The notes: generated from the letters alone by a model not told the origin. A DNA stretch of 64,000 nucleotides from Methylocystis bryophila (GCF_027925445.1 NZ_AP027149.1:3174501-3238500); one strand, 5' to 3'; shown: positions 7,477-16,999, counted from the first letter of the stretch. Numbers and translations are program-made.

Positions 7477-9684
7477 ATGACAATTGCCGCCAAGCCGCCT
7501 AAAAAAGAGGCCTCCTCGCCTGCAGACCAGCCGATCTCTCGTGACGATCCCGCGCGCTTCGTCAATCGCGAATTGTCCTGGCTCTCGTTTAATCGACGCG
7601 TCTTGGAAGAGGCGTCGAACGAGGCGCATCCGCTCCTCGAGCGCGTGAGGTTTTTGGCGATTTCCGCCTCCAATCTCGACGAGTTTTTCAACGTCCGCGT
7701 CTCGGGGGTCATCGAGCAGATCGAGCACGCTCAGACGACCCCGGGGATCGACGGGTTGACGCCTTCTGAGCTTCTCGCTCGGATACTCGAATCGACGGAC
7801 GAAATGAATCGCGACCAAGAATCCGCCTGGCGAGTCCTGCGACAGAAGCTTGAACAGGTCGGAGTCAAGGTCATTGAGCGGTCTCTCTGGACAGAGGCGG
7901 ATCTTGAAACGCTGGAGCCTCATTTCAGCAGCCGCATTTTTCCCGCAGTGACGCCGATCGCGATCAATCCGTCGCATCCCTTTCCCTTCATCCCGAACCT
8001 GGCTCTATCCCTGGCGACGCAGCTGCTTCGGCGCGAAGACGAACAAGCGCTCTTTGGCCTTGTTCGCATCCCGGGAAAATTTGCTCGCTACGTCCGGCTC
8101 GAGGACGGCTCCGAAGGCGTCACGCGTCTCGCGCGGGTCGAAGACGTCATCGCGCAGTTCCTCGATCGGTTGTTCCCGGGCTGCGACATTGGAGAAATCG
8201 GCCTTTTTCGTGTCGTGCGCGACCTCGACATCGAATTCGCGGACGCCGAGGTCGAGGATATTATCACCGAGTTCGAAGCCGCGCTCAAGGAACGGCGCCG
8301 AGGCAATGTCATCCGATTGGAGATCAGCGCCGCGACGCCTTCTGTTCTGCGCGGCTTCATCGCCTCTCAGGTCGAGATCTCGCCCAAAGGCGTCATCGTC
8401 GAGACGGAAAAACTGGCGCTGAGAGACCTTTCGCAGATTGTCGGAGTCGATCGGGCTGATCTGAAGTTCCAGCCTTACACGCCGCGCTCTCCCGAACGCA
8501 TCAGCGAATTCGACGGAGACTGCTTCGCCGCCATCCGCGCGAAGGACATCATCATTCAGCATCCCTACGAATCGTTTGACGTGGTGCTTCACTTCCTGCG
8601 GCAGGCGGCGCGCGATCCGCGCGTGGTGTCCATCAAGCAGACGCTCTATCGGACATCGTCGGACAGCCCCATTGTTCATGCCTTGATGGAAGCGGCTGAG
8701 AATGGCAAGTCGGTGACCGCGCTTGTTGAGCTCAAGGCGCGTTTTGACGAGGAAGCCAATATTCGATGGGCTCGGGAGATGGAACGGGTTGGGATCCAGG
8801 TCGTTTTTGGATTCCCCGATCTGAAGACGCACGCCAAGCTCTGCATGGTCGTCCGGGAGGAGGAGAATGGCGCGGTTACGACCTACTGCCATATCGGCAC
8901 AGGCAACTATCATCCCATCACGGCTCGCATCTACACCGATCTTTCGGCCTTCACGGTCGATCCCGCGGTTGGCCGCGATGTCGCCCGCATCTTTCACTTC
9001 ATCACCGGCTCGGGCGTCTTGGCTCCCCTCGAGCGCCTATACATCTCGCCCGTGACGGCCAAACGCCGCCTGCTCGAGCATATCGAAGCGGAAGCGCAGC
9101 ATGCGGCGGCAGGTCGTCCAGCGGCGATTTGGGCGAAGTGCAACTCACTTGCCGATCCAGAGATCATTGACGCCCTTTATAGCGCCAGCGCCGCGGGCGT
9201 CGCCGTCGAGCTCGTCATCAGGGGCATCTGCTGCTTGAGGCCGGGTGTGAAAGGGTTGTCCGAAAACATCAAAGTGAAGTCGATCGTCGGACGCTTCCTG
9301 GAGCATTCCCGCATCTACGCCTTCGGAGACGGCCACGGGCTGCCGCACAAGGACGCAGCGCTCTATATTTCCTCGGCCGACCTGATGCCGCGCAATCTGG
9401 ACCGGCGTGTCGAAACGCTGTTTCGGATCACGAACGAGACTCTGCACGAGCAAGTCCTCGAGCAGGTGTTGCTCGCCAATCTCTTGGACAATGTCCAGAG
9501 TTGGCAAATTCTGGCGGACGGATCGGGCCGGCGGATCTCCGCCTCAACGGGCGAGGAGCCTTTCAGCGCCCAAAAATACTTCATGACAAATCCCAGTCTC
9601 TCCGGCCGCGGCGACGCCTTGCTCACATCCGCTCCGCAGCGGCTTGTCGCGCCGGAGGAGCGGAGTGAACCCCGGCCGACTTAG
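7477..9684 (+). CDS. ppk1: Polyphosphate kinase 1
   Basis: Makes inorganic polyphosphate from ATP reversibly. About 735 aa, the usual PPK1 length. Seen: N-terminal RFVNRELSWLSFNRRVLEEA followed by LERVRFLAISASNLDEFF; the catalytic region with LKTHAKL, whose His is autophosphorylated in E. coli, and CHIGTGNYH; and the C-terminal PLD-like repeat with SSADLMPRNLDRRVE. An in-frame ATG at 7447 exists, but only ATG 7477 has an SD-like AGAAGAG upstream. No exopolyphosphatase neighbour is seen. The gene is convergent with the CYTH protein gene, which also handles phosphate chains. Confidence 0.95.
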   Translation: MTIAAKPPKKEASSPADQPISRDDPARFVNRELSWLSFNRRVLEEASNEAHPLLERVRFLAISASNLDEFFNVRVSGVIEQIEHAQTTPGIDGLTPSELLARILESTDEMNRDQESAWRVLRQKLEQVGVKVIERSLWTEADLETLEPHFSSRIFPAVTPIAINPSHPFPFIPNLALSLATQLLRREDEQALFGLVRIPGKFARYVRLEDGSEGVTRLARVEDVIAQFLDRLFPGCDIGEIGLFRVVRDLDIEFADAEVEDIITEFEAALKERRRGNVIRLEISAATPSVLRGFIASQVEISPKGVIVETEKLALRDLSQIVGVDRADLKFQPYTPRSPERISEFDGDCFAAIRAKDIIIQHPYESFDVVLHFLRQAARDPRVVSIKQTLYRTSSDSPIVHALMEAAENGKSVTALVELKARFDEEANIRWAREMERVGIQVVFGFPDLKTHAKLCMVVREEENGAVTTYCHIGTGNYHPITARIYTDLSAFTVDPAVGRDVARIFHFITGSGVLAPLERLYISPVTAKRRLLEHIEAEAQHAAAGRPAAIWAKCNSLADPEIIDALYSASAAGVAVELVIRGICCLRPGVKGLSENIKVKSIVGRFLEHSRIYAFGDGHGLPHKDAALYISSADLMPRNLDRRVETLFRITNETLHEQVLEQVLLANLLDNVQSWQILADGSGRRISASTGEEPFSAQKYFMTNPSLSGRGDALLTSAPQRLVAPEERSEPRPT

Positions 9685-9709
9685 AAAATCTTGCATCCGG
9701 ACGCTGATC

Positions 9710-9737
9710 GCGCGTTGAAGGGAGCCCTTCAACGCGC
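9710..9737. terminator. Bidirectional hairpin between ppk1 and the CYTH gene
   Basis: Perfect inverted repeat with 13-base arms, gcgcgttgaaggg (9710-9722) and cccttcaacgcgc (9725-9737), around a 2-base spacer. There is no T-run, so intrinsic termination is inferred only from its position between two convergent stop codons. Confidence 0.6.
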
Positions 9738-9746
9738 CGTCAATTT

Positions 9747-10214
9747 TCAGGCCCAACTGTTGAAAGGGCAGCGCATCAAATTCGAGTTGAAGTAGCGGGG
9801 ATCGTCGGAGACTTCCTGAGCGACCCATTCCGGCAGCTCGAGGACCTCGTCTTCCGCGAGCAGTTCGACTTCCGCGACGATCAATCCGTCGTTCTCGCCG
9901 TGAAAGACATCGATCTCCCACAGCTTTTCGCCGAAGCGCCGCCGATATCTCGTTTTCTCGATAATCGCCGGTCCGCAGAGCATGTCGAGCAGGACCATCG
10001 CGTCCTCCCGAGGGATGCGATATTCGAACTCGAGCCGGGTGACGCCGCTCGTGGCGCCCTTTACCGTGAGAAACGCCTCATCGCCGGCGAGACGCACGCG
10101 CACGACGCAGGCCTCCGCTGAAGACAGATAGCCCTGACGGAACAGCGTCCCCTCGCCCTGCGGAGACCACAAGGAAGGGTCGACAAGAAATTTTCGCTCG
10201 ATCTCGAGACCCAT
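9747..10214 (-). CDS. CYTH domain protein (triphosphate tunnel enzyme)
   Basis: A 155-aa protein starting MGLEIERKFLV, the ExExK motif of CYTH/triphosphate tunnel metalloenzymes. These hydrolyse or transfer tripolyphosphate, thiamine triphosphate or related substrates. Further family text is EFEYRIPREDA and IEKTRYRR...WEIDVFHGENDGL...AEVEL, matching the acidic and basic tunnel residues. A GTG at 10232 would add six residues, but GGAGAAG directly precedes ATG 10214. Its position beside ppk1 suggests a link to polyphosphate or tripolyphosphate turnover (inference). Confidence 0.85.
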   Translation of the reverse strand: MGLEIERKFLVDPSLWSPQGEGTLFRQGYLSSAEACVVRVRLAGDEAFLTVKGATSGVTRLEFEYRIPREDAMVLLDMLCGPAIIEKTRYRRRFGEKLWEIDVFHGENDGLIVAEVELLAEDEVLELPEWVAQEVSDDPRYFNSNLMRCPFNSWA

Positions 10215-10244
10215 CTCTTCTCCGCACCTCACGCCCGAGGTCCT

Positions 10245-10358
10245 GGAGCATGTCCCGGAAAAGTGCGACGCGGTTTTCCGGTCAGGACATGCTCTGAGTT
10301 TTTGAATTTGCGCGATTCCTTATCGCTCGAACGATTCCGTGCGAGCGGGAAACGCGCC
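10245..10358. repeat. Family A intergenic repeat (copy A2)
   Basis: Matches copy A1 through gagcatgtcccggaaaagtg and gcgattccttatcgctcgaa, but ends gcgggaaacgcgcc, so the long perfect hairpin is absent. It lies between the divergent CYTH and crotonase genes. Confidence 0.85.
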
Positions 10359-10488
10359 AGGCGTCGCTGTCGCGCAAGTGTCAACGTCCCGGGCTAGCCC
10401 CATTGCGGCGGCATGCCGAGAGCGCTGTAGCACCCGAGCCCGAGACGCCTCAATAATCCGCATTGTTCCGAGGTCTCACGCAGCCGTA

Positions 10489-11307
10489 ATGAGCAAATAC
10501 GACGCCATCGCGAACCTCCACGCGCCGAGCGCCTTGATCGGCGTCGAGATCATAGACGGCATCGGGATTTTGACGCTCAAGAATCGACGCAAGCTCAACG
10601 CGCTGCGCCGGGACATGATGCGGCGCCTCACCGAGAGCCTGGAAAGCTTCGCCGAGGACAAGATCCGCGTGGTCATCCTGCGCGCGGAAGCCGGCATGGA
10701 CGTCTGGTCCTCAGGCCACGACATCACCGAATTGCCCCGGCCGGGGCAGGATCCCCTGCCCTACGCCGATCCGCTCGAGGAGACGCTGCGCGCGATCCGG
10801 GCTTACCCCGGCCCGGTGATCGCCATGGTGCACGGTTCGGTCTGGGGCGGCGCCTTCGACATGGTGCTGAGCTGCGACATCGTCATCGCCGACGAGTCTG
10901 CGAGCTTCGCCATCACTCCGGTCAATCTCGGCCTGCCTTACAACACCACTGGCCTGCTTCACTTCGTTGGCAGGCTGAGAGAAAATCTGGTGAAGGAGCT
11001 GTTCTTCACCGCAACGCCGATCGAAGCCAAAAAGGCGGCGGAATATGGCGTCATCAATCATCTCGTGCCCTCGGCGCAGCTCGAAACGCACACAATGGAG
11101 ATCGCACGCCAGATGGCGTCGAAAGCGCCCCTGGCGATGGCCGCGATCAAGGAACAGTTGCGCGTGATCAGCGATTACCAGCCCATCGCAGCCCAGGTTT
11201 TCGAGCGCTTACAGGACTTGCGCCGCAAGGCTTATGAAAGCGCCGATTATCGCGAGGGGATCGCAGCCTTTTTGGAGAAGCGTCAGCCTGCTTTCAAAGG
11301 CGAGTGA
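10489..11307 (+). CDS. scpB: Methylmalonyl-CoA decarboxylase-like crotonase
   Basis: Crotonase-superfamily protein of 272 aa that resembles E. coli ScpB (YgfG) more than a generic enoyl-CoA hydratase. Seen: SSGHDITELPRPGQDPLPY, MVHGSVWGGAFDMVLSCDIV, ITPVNLGLPYN, and the C-terminal YREGIAAFLEKRQPAF. The His in GHD and the Tyr in LPYN match the two active-site residues of the E. coli decarboxylase. The frame opens at 10339, but the upstream 50 residues are not family-like and overlap repeat A2. It converts (R)-methylmalonyl-CoA to propionyl-CoA. No mutase gene is adjacent. Confidence 0.8.
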   Translation: MSKYDAIANLHAPSALIGVEIIDGIGILTLKNRRKLNALRRDMMRRLTESLESFAEDKIRVVILRAEAGMDVWSSGHDITELPRPGQDPLPYADPLEETLRAIRAYPGPVIAMVHGSVWGGAFDMVLSCDIVIADESASFAITPVNLGLPYNTTGLLHFVGRLRENLVKELFFTATPIEAKKAAEYGVINHLVPSAQLETHTMEIARQMASKAPLAMAAIKEQLRVISDYQPIAAQVFERLQDLRRKAYESADYREGIAAFLEKRQPAFKGE

Positions 11308-11745
11308 CGGCGAAGCGCTCGCCGCTGCCCTCACCGATAAAGCCAGAATCGAAGTTCACAGGCTTGTCGAACAATTCTTTCAATTCTGACTGACATGTTT
11401 CATATGCCTGTGCGTTTCTCGCCTTTCGGTCCCTCGCCAAGGATTCCTGCGGACTTCGCCGGCCCCGCCCTGCAGCCGCGCCGGAGCACGAAACCTTCGG
11501 CAATGGACTGGAATGACGGACACGGCCCGGGCGCGACGCGCAACTGACATCGCAAGCGCCGACCTTGCGCCGTCTTGCCGCATGCCGGACCAGGCCTCGA
11601 GGTCCAGGCCGAGCTTCGCCGCAACGATACCGTCACAAAACTCTTCAATAAGTGTATGACTCATCGCCGAAAACGGTTCCGGCGCGCGGCCGCAAACGCG
11701 GCGCCCGAGCGCAAGAGCTGAGGCCGCCTCGAGGCCCATACGGCC
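11308..11745. other. Gap with no convincing gene
   Basis: The only candidate is a minus-strand frame, 11380-11754, whose text from MSHTLIEEFCDGIVAAKLGL is briefly protein-like before becoming arginine-rich. It may be a decayed gene. No repeat or clear terminator is seen. Confidence 0.4.
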
Positions 11746-12591
11746 GTGAAGCACGGAAGGCGGTCCATCTTGACGCTCGAGCGCAACCCATCTCGTGAAG
11801 CCGAAGGGTTCCTGCGGCAGGTCGGCGTTTGGATCGCCGATCGTCTCATTCCAGAAAACCTGCCAAACTTCGTCGTCCCTGCGAAAGTCTTATGGGTGGG
11901 CCTGCCAACGCTCATGCTGGCGTCCTTCGTCCTCGAGCAAACCATCCAGGCCGCCACCGGCACGAACAGCGAATGGCATATCCAGACGTTTTTGTGCGCA
12001 ATGGCGATCGCTCTAACTAATAACGTCGATAATCTGGGAGCCAGAATTGCGTATAGCATTCAGGGAACCCGGGTGAGCACGATTATAAATCTATGGATAT
12101 CCATAATCACTTTCGTTGTTTCCTTTACGGCCGCCGCTTTTGGCGCTGAAGCAATCGGCTATCTTGGCGCAAGAGCCGCCTCGATGCTCGCCATGGGCTT
12201 TCTCGTGGCCATCGGCGTCTGGATGATCATACAGGCGCGCAAGCCAGCGTGGCGCGAGCAAAAGCCTTCAAACAGCGGATCGACGAATCTATTGGCGGTT
12301 TTGCTGAAACCGAACCGAGCCGACTTGGACAAGTCCAGACACATCGACTTCAAAGAAGGGACCGTCCTGGGGATCGCCCTTTCCATCAACAACATAGGAG
12401 GAGGCCTGAGCGGAGGGATTATCGGCGCCAATCCCTTCGTCGTGGCGCTTCTCTCTGCGCTCATCAGCTTCTCCGCCCTATGGGCGGGAAACTACATGGC
12501 TGAGGTCTTCGTCAGAAGGAACATCACCGAGAAAGCGGCGATCGTCGGGGGCGCTTTATTGATCGCGATAGGGATCAAGCAGGTGCTGTGA
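11746..12591 (+). CDS. MntP/YtaF-like cation efflux membrane protein
   Basis: A 281-aa integral membrane protein with about six hydrophobic segments. It carries two copies of the signature repeat of the MntP/YtaF (DUF204) family: ALTNNVDNLGARIAYSI in the first half and ALSINNIGGGLSGGIIGANP in the second. MntP exports Mn2+; YtaF-type members are less defined. The second half lacks the aspartate of the usual N-x-x-D-N core (NNIGG), which may change the ion. A basic loop near residues 165-205 separates the halves. An in-frame start a little downstream is possible. Confidence 0.75.
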   Translation: MKHGRRSILTLERNPSREAEGFLRQVGVWIADRLIPENLPNFVVPAKVLWVGLPTLMLASFVLEQTIQAATGTNSEWHIQTFLCAMAIALTNNVDNLGARIAYSIQGTRVSTIINLWISIITFVVSFTAAAFGAEAIGYLGARAASMLAMGFLVAIGVWMIIQARKPAWREQKPSNSGSTNLLAVLLKPNRADLDKSRHIDFKEGTVLGIALSINNIGGGLSGGIIGANPFVVALLSALISFSALWAGNYMAEVFVRRNITEKAAIVGGALLIAIGIKQVL

Positions 12592-12607
12592 GTCGCCGTC
12601 CCGCGCC

Positions 12608-12952
12608 TCAGGACGGAGTTCGCGGCAGGCGGGGATAACGGCGTTCGAGATCGCCGACCAATCGGATGATCTGCCTCACACTGGCGCGAACCACTGGGGG
12701 CGGGTTTCGGCCGACCCAGCGGTTCAGCAGTTGCGGCCCGCCCGGCAGCAGCATCGCGCCCCCGGCGATGACGAAGGGGAAGCCGATAATACCGGGAAGG
12801 ACGACGCCGAGCACGCCGACATAGACGAGCACCCATCCGGCGTCGCGCGGAAGTTCATCGATACGCAAATCAGCGGGCTGCTCCTGCTCGCCCTCGCATA
12901 TAGCGGCGGAGGATCGGGCGCTCGCGGACGTCGCCGAAATCTTTGCTGTCAT
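12608..12952 (-). CDS. Small membrane protein, conserved hypothetical
   Basis: A 114-aa protein. One long hydrophobic hairpin, VLVYVGVLGVVLPGIIGFPF followed by VIAGGAMLLPGG, spans about residues 40-72 with glycine and proline turns. It recalls PGPGW-type transmembrane proteins. The C-terminal third is basic. AGGAG lies upstream of the ATG. Convergent with the MntP-like gene. The function is unknown. Confidence 0.6.
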   Translation of the reverse strand: MTAKISATSASARSSAAICEGEQEQPADLRIDELPRDAGWVLVYVGVLGVVLPGIIGFPFVIAGGAMLLPGGPQLLNRWVGRNPPPVVRASVRQIIRLVGDLERRYPRLPRTPS

Positions 12953-13149
12953 GCGGAAGGCTCCTTTGGGACGTCATGTCTCGCCTTGCCCCGCCGCGTC
13001 AACCTTTTCGAGCGCGATCAGAAAAAGCGGAAATCCGATTTTCGCGTCGAGAGCTCACTACTTTTTTGAAATCAATTCCGCTTTTCGCGCGGGCGCGTGT
13101 GCCTCAACGCAACGTGCTCAAGACCGGGACAAGCAGCTCACCCTTTCGA

Positions 13150-13356
13150 TCAGGTGGCTGGCCTTTGGTCCGGCTTCAGCACGCCGCTATTCACCATTTC
13201 CTCGAGTTGCTCGAAAATCGCACGATCCTCGCCCTCCAGCACGTAGAAGATCTCGCGCAACTTCTTCTGCCGCCGATTGACCTCATAGCCGACATAGGCG
13301 ACGCCGATAGCGAGCACGAGGCCCATGACCGCCTCGGTCCACCGTGTTTCGAACAT
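13150..13356 (-). CDS. Small single-pass membrane protein
   Basis: A 68-aa protein: a transmembrane helix (residues 9-24, AVMGLVLAIGVAYVGY), then a charged helix NRRQKKLREIFYVLEGEDRA. GGAGG lies 8 nt upstream of ATG 13356, strong support for translation. It lies upstream of the P-type ATPase cluster's last gene but is probably a separate unit. Unknown function. Confidence 0.65.
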   Translation of the reverse strand: MFETRWTEAVMGLVLAIGVAYVGYEVNRRQKKLREIFYVLEGEDRAIFEQLEEMVNSGVLKPDQRPAT

Positions 13357-13397
13357 TGATCGGCCTCCATAGGGTCAGGGTCGACGCCCGCGAATAG

Positions 13398-13982
13398 TCA
13401 TTCTTCAGTCAGATGTTTATATCCCACTCCGCCGACGATCTCTATCGCCCCGGCGAGGCCCTGCCTGTGCAGATTCGCGCGCACCACTTTCTCCAGATCC
13501 TTTGCGGAACGGTTCATCTGCAAGAAGCGCGCGAACATCTGCAGCGCTCGCAACGCCTGGTCCTCTTGGCGCAGCAGGCCGAGATGGAGACGGAAGCCAT
13601 GCACATGGTGGACCCGGCGCCGATGAATGGCTTGTAGGTCGTGCACGCTGATGATCGGGTCGTGGCCGATCAATCGGCTATGTCGACGCAGCAAAGCGAT
13701 CGACTGGCCGCGGTCCAGAAAATAGACCTCTTCTTCGTCGTTGAATTCGCGAATGAGGTCTAGATTCTCTCGCAACGCCTTGCGCGCGACGGAGTTCCAG
13801 CCCGTGTCAATGACATAGATGCGAAACCGCGCATTCTTGACTTGGTTCCTCCGCGCGGTATCTGCCGCGGGCTGACTGGTTTGCCGAAACTGAGCTCCGT
13901 TCGCTTTGACGAACTGCAGGCCCTTCTCGGCCTTACCGAGCGCAGACTGCAGGCGCCCCGACACATCGCTGAAAATCTGCAT
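13398..13982 (-). CDS. Hypothetical protein downstream of the P-type ATPase gene
   Basis: A 194-aa soluble protein. The middle, ARFRIYVIDTGWNSVARKAL...FNDEEEVYFLDRGQSIALLR, looks like an alpha/beta domain with a single-domain receiver-like start; the end is helical and basic. GGGAG precedes the ATG. It follows the ATPase gene on the same strand after 72 bases, so co-transcription is likely and it may be an accessory or regulatory factor. No family is recognised. Confidence 0.65.
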   Translation of the reverse strand: MQIFSDVSGRLQSALGKAEKGLQFVKANGAQFRQTSQPAADTARRNQVKNARFRIYVIDTGWNSVARKALRENLDLIREFNDEEEVYFLDRGQSIALLRRHSRLIGHDPIISVHDLQAIHRRRVHHVHGFRLHLGLLRQEDQALRALQMFARFLQMNRSAKDLEKVVRANLHRQGLAGAIEIVGGVGYKHLTEE

Positions 13983-14054
13983 CTCCGCTCTCCCTTTCGG
14001 CCGCGCGATCGCGAAGTCGGCTACGGATGTCGCGGGGCCTGCGCCGGCGCCGGC

Positions 14055-16610
14055 TTATTCGGCGGCGCGCGCAGTTTCCAATGCCTCTTCGATCGCCTCG
14101 CATTCCTTGCTGAAGAAGCCGCCCGCCTCAAGCTGCATCTCCATCAGGCGCCTTCGCTCCGCCTCGAGCGCGGCGACTTTCCGCATCGGCCGCACGCCAT
14201 TCGCCAGAGCCCCCAGGGCCGCGATGTTATTGGTCAGGACGGACATCCCCACGCCGAATCCCAGGGTGAAAGCGCCGACGATGCAGAGGGCGTTCGGGAC
14301 AAGGATCAGGATCCAGCTGGTCTGCACGTTGCGCTCAAGGTCTCGGGCGATGTCGAGCAGCTCACACAATTTGCCGAGCCCCGGCTCCATGAACACGACA
14401 TGCGCCGTGTCGGTCGCGATCGAGGTGGCGCCGCGTAAGGAGATCGAGACATTGGCCTTCTTCAGCGCGATCGCGTCATTGACGCCATCGCCGATGAAGC
14501 AAACACTGCGGCCCTCTCGCTGAAGCTTTTCGACGTAATCGGCCTTTTCCGCCGGCAGGACCTGAGCGAAATAACGGTCCATGCCAAGTTGTTCGGCCAG
14601 CCTGCGGGTCGGCGCTTCCTGGTCGCCGGAAATGATCGCGATGTGCTTGACGCCGCGCGCCCGAAGTCCCGTGACAATCTGCGCCGCCTCCGGCCGCACC
14701 GAGGCGCGCAGCTCCAATGCGCCGCCCAGGACGTCGTCCACCGCCACCATAACCATGGTGTGCCCCTCACGATGGGCCTCGTCGAGCGCCGCCTCGACCT
14801 CCGGCGTCACCGCGACCCCTTCCGTCTCGAGGAAACGGCGGCTTCCGACGCGAATCCGGCGACCTTCGACCCCGACCGAGATCCCGAAGCCGACTTTGTA
14901 TTGAGTCGCATCGGTCGAAGGTAGATCAATCCCCTCCTCCTCCGCCTTGTGCAAGAGCGCCAGCGCGATTGGATGATGGAACCGGCTCTCGGCCGCGGCC
15001 GCGAAGCGCAGAGCCTGCCGGGACGTGAAGCCATTGGCGCTGACGATGCGCCCGATTTCTGGCCGCTCCCGAGTCAACGTGCCGGTCTTGTCGAACAGCA
15101 CCGTGTCCACGCCGCAGAGCAGATCTAGGGCGCGGCCGTCCTTCACGAGCACGCCGCGCTGTGCGCATAACGCTAATGTCGAGAGCATGGCCAGCGGCGC
15201 GGCCATGCGGATGCCTGTGCCCATGTCGCTATTGAGCACGGCGGTGGCGCCGTTCGGGCCGATGGTCGCCAGGGCGAGCGCGCCCGCAGCCAGCGTCGGG
15301 ACGACCGCCTTGTCCGCAAGCCGCTCGCCTTCGTGTTGGGAGGCGAGCTTGTAGCCAGCGGTGTTGTTCAAAATTTGCGCGATTCTGGACGACGCCGTCT
15401 CTCCGCCGGACTTCTCGACGGCGACACGCATCGTGCCGCCGACGACGACGGTCGAGGCGAAGACCTGATCGCCAATCCCCTTCTCGGCAGGAGTCGCTTC
15501 ACCGGTCAGCGCGTGCTGATCGATCATCGCCAGACCATCCACGATGACGCCGTCGACCGGCGTCACTTCTCCCGTGCGGACGATGATGACGTCGCCTTTC
15601 CGCAGCTTATCGATGGCGATCTCGATCTCTTGGTCGTTCTGCAGAAGCCAGGCGAAGCGCGGCTGCTTGCCGAAGGCGCCCAGCAGAGCTTTTTTTGAGT
15701 TGTCCTCGGTGCGGCGGACCAGATGCCGCCCGAAGCAGAGGCACCAGGACAGAATGGCGCCCGGGAGCACTTGCCCGGTCGCGAGGCACGAGCCGACGAC
15801 GATAGAATCGAGCACGTCGACGCCGAGCCGGCGCTCCTCAGTCACGACTTTCCATGCGCCCTTGAAGCTCGGCAGCGCGGTGTAAGCAAACAGCGCGGCG
15901 GAAACAGGCGTCAAGGCCGGCGCCGCCAATTGCGCCAAGGCCGCGATTGGAACGGAGGCGGAGCAGATCATCAGCTCGCGGTCCAGCTTGTCGAGCTTTT
16001 TCGGGTGCGGCGTGCCGGCCAGCGCCTCATCGAGAATCTCGACGATCTGCGCGGCGCTGATCTGCCTTGGGTCGTACTCGATCTCGACGCGGCATTTCAG
16101 CGAGCAGGTTTCATAACGTTGCACGCCGAGCAAGCTCATCAGCTCGCGCTCGATCGCCTCGCACAAAACGCGCTTGCGGTACAGCACGGGATTGCTGAGA
16201 CGGGCCGAACCAACGCGCGCGCGCTCCACGCGCCAGCCGGTTATGCGACCGCCGAAGCGGCGATAACGCACGATGCCCTTGCCATCGCGCGCTGTCGTCG
16301 AGGGCGACACGGCGAGGCGCTTACCCTCTTCCTGGTGTTGCGCCCGGCCGGAAAACAAGGCAGCGAGCCGAGCCAGCACGCTCTTGCGCCGATACCGCTT
16401 CTCGTTGAAGCACAAGTCGATAGAAGGCTTGTCGCCCGGGGCGATGACAGCCGCCTCGATCGCAGGAGTCAGCATCGCCGTCTGTAGAAAGCGTCTGCAG
16501 AAATCATTGTCCGGCGCGCCGAGAAATCCAGCGCTTTCGACTCGAATGACTCCAGCGCCGGGAAAGGAGACTTTCGGACCGGCCTTGCCGGCCGCTGGAC
16601 CCGAATGCAT
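14055..16610 (-). CDS. P1B-like cation-transporting P-type ATPase lacking CPx
   Basis: An 851-aa pump. Seen: a degenerate HMA-like N-terminal region (to about 230, without CxxC); the actuator TGEAT near 368; the phosphorylation site DKTGTLT near 502; GDGVNDA near 706; and a helical C-terminal tail. The membrane position that carries CPC/CPH/SPC in P1B pumps reads SDMGTGIRMAAP near 460, with no Cys. A second pump at 45133 has the same variant. The ion is therefore unclear, and a heavy-metal label rests on overall similarity only. AGAGGT precedes ATG 16610. Confidence 0.85.
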   Translation of the reverse strand: MHSGPAAGKAGPKVSFPGAGVIRVESAGFLGAPDNDFCRRFLQTAMLTPAIEAAVIAPGDKPSIDLCFNEKRYRRKSVLARLAALFSGRAQHQEEGKRLAVSPSTTARDGKGIVRYRRFGGRITGWRVERARVGSARLSNPVLYRKRVLCEAIERELMSLLGVQRYETCSLKCRVEIEYDPRQISAAQIVEILDEALAGTPHPKKLDKLDRELMICSASVPIAALAQLAAPALTPVSAALFAYTALPSFKGAWKVVTEERRLGVDVLDSIVVGSCLATGQVLPGAILSWCLCFGRHLVRRTEDNSKKALLGAFGKQPRFAWLLQNDQEIEIAIDKLRKGDVIIVRTGEVTPVDGVIVDGLAMIDQHALTGEATPAEKGIGDQVFASTVVVGGTMRVAVEKSGGETASSRIAQILNNTAGYKLASQHEGERLADKAVVPTLAAGALALATIGPNGATAVLNSDMGTGIRMAAPLAMLSTLALCAQRGVLVKDGRALDLLCGVDTVLFDKTGTLTRERPEIGRIVSANGFTSRQALRFAAAAESRFHHPIALALLHKAEEEGIDLPSTDATQYKVGFGISVGVEGRRIRVGSRRFLETEGVAVTPEVEAALDEAHREGHTMVMVAVDDVLGGALELRASVRPEAAQIVTGLRARGVKHIAIISGDQEAPTRRLAEQLGMDRYFAQVLPAEKADYVEKLQREGRSVCFIGDGVNDAIALKKANVSISLRGATSIATDTAHVVFMEPGLGKLCELLDIARDLERNVQTSWILILVPNALCIVGAFTLGFGVGMSVLTNNIAALGALANGVRPMRKVAALEAERRRLMEMQLEAGGFFSKECEAIEEALETARAAE

Positions 16611-16684
16611 CGGAACCTCTGTTCAGGCCATTATGAAACGACAGGGAGTGCCGGCCGTTTCATCCCGGCGTCGCGACGTCACGA

Positions 16685-16999
16685 TCAGACTTCCGGCTTC
16701 AACGCCTTCTTCGCGGCGCGCCCGCCATCGCGGAAACCATGCATCACGGGGTTTTCTTTAGGCAAGGAGTGCGCCGCGAACACCGCAGCGTAAACGACTG
16801 CATAGGAGAGCACGTAGGAACTGCTATAAACGATGCGCGACGCTCCCCGAACGACCTGCGCCCCTCCTTTGACCACCGTTCGCCTGACCGTGGCGGCGTG
16901 CTCGGCGGCCTGATCAGCCGCGTCCGTCGCCGCGCCACGAAAAGCGTCGCCTACGGACTGAAGCTCATCGTTTGCGATATTCCCGGCGGTAGCGCCCAT
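16685..16999 (-). CDS. Small membrane protein, AHSLP-NPVMHGFRDG family (copy 1)
   Basis: A 104-aa protein. An amphipathic N-terminal half with AADQAAEHAATVRRTV precedes one membrane-like segment SYVLSYAVVYAAVFAAHSLP and the tail ENPVMHGFRDGGRAAKKALK. Copy 3 (18790-19041) shares the membrane segment and tail almost exactly; copy 2 (17114-17305) shares the N-terminal half. GAGGAG precedes the ATG. It sits just upstream of the P-type ATPase on the same strand, 74 bases away, so it is probably the first gene of that operon. No known family. Confidence 0.7.
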   Translation of the reverse strand: MGATAGNIANDELQSVGDAFRGAATDAADQAAEHAATVRRTVVKGGAQVVRGASRIVYSSSYVLSYAVVYAAVFAAHSLPKENPVMHGFRDGGRAAKKALKPEV

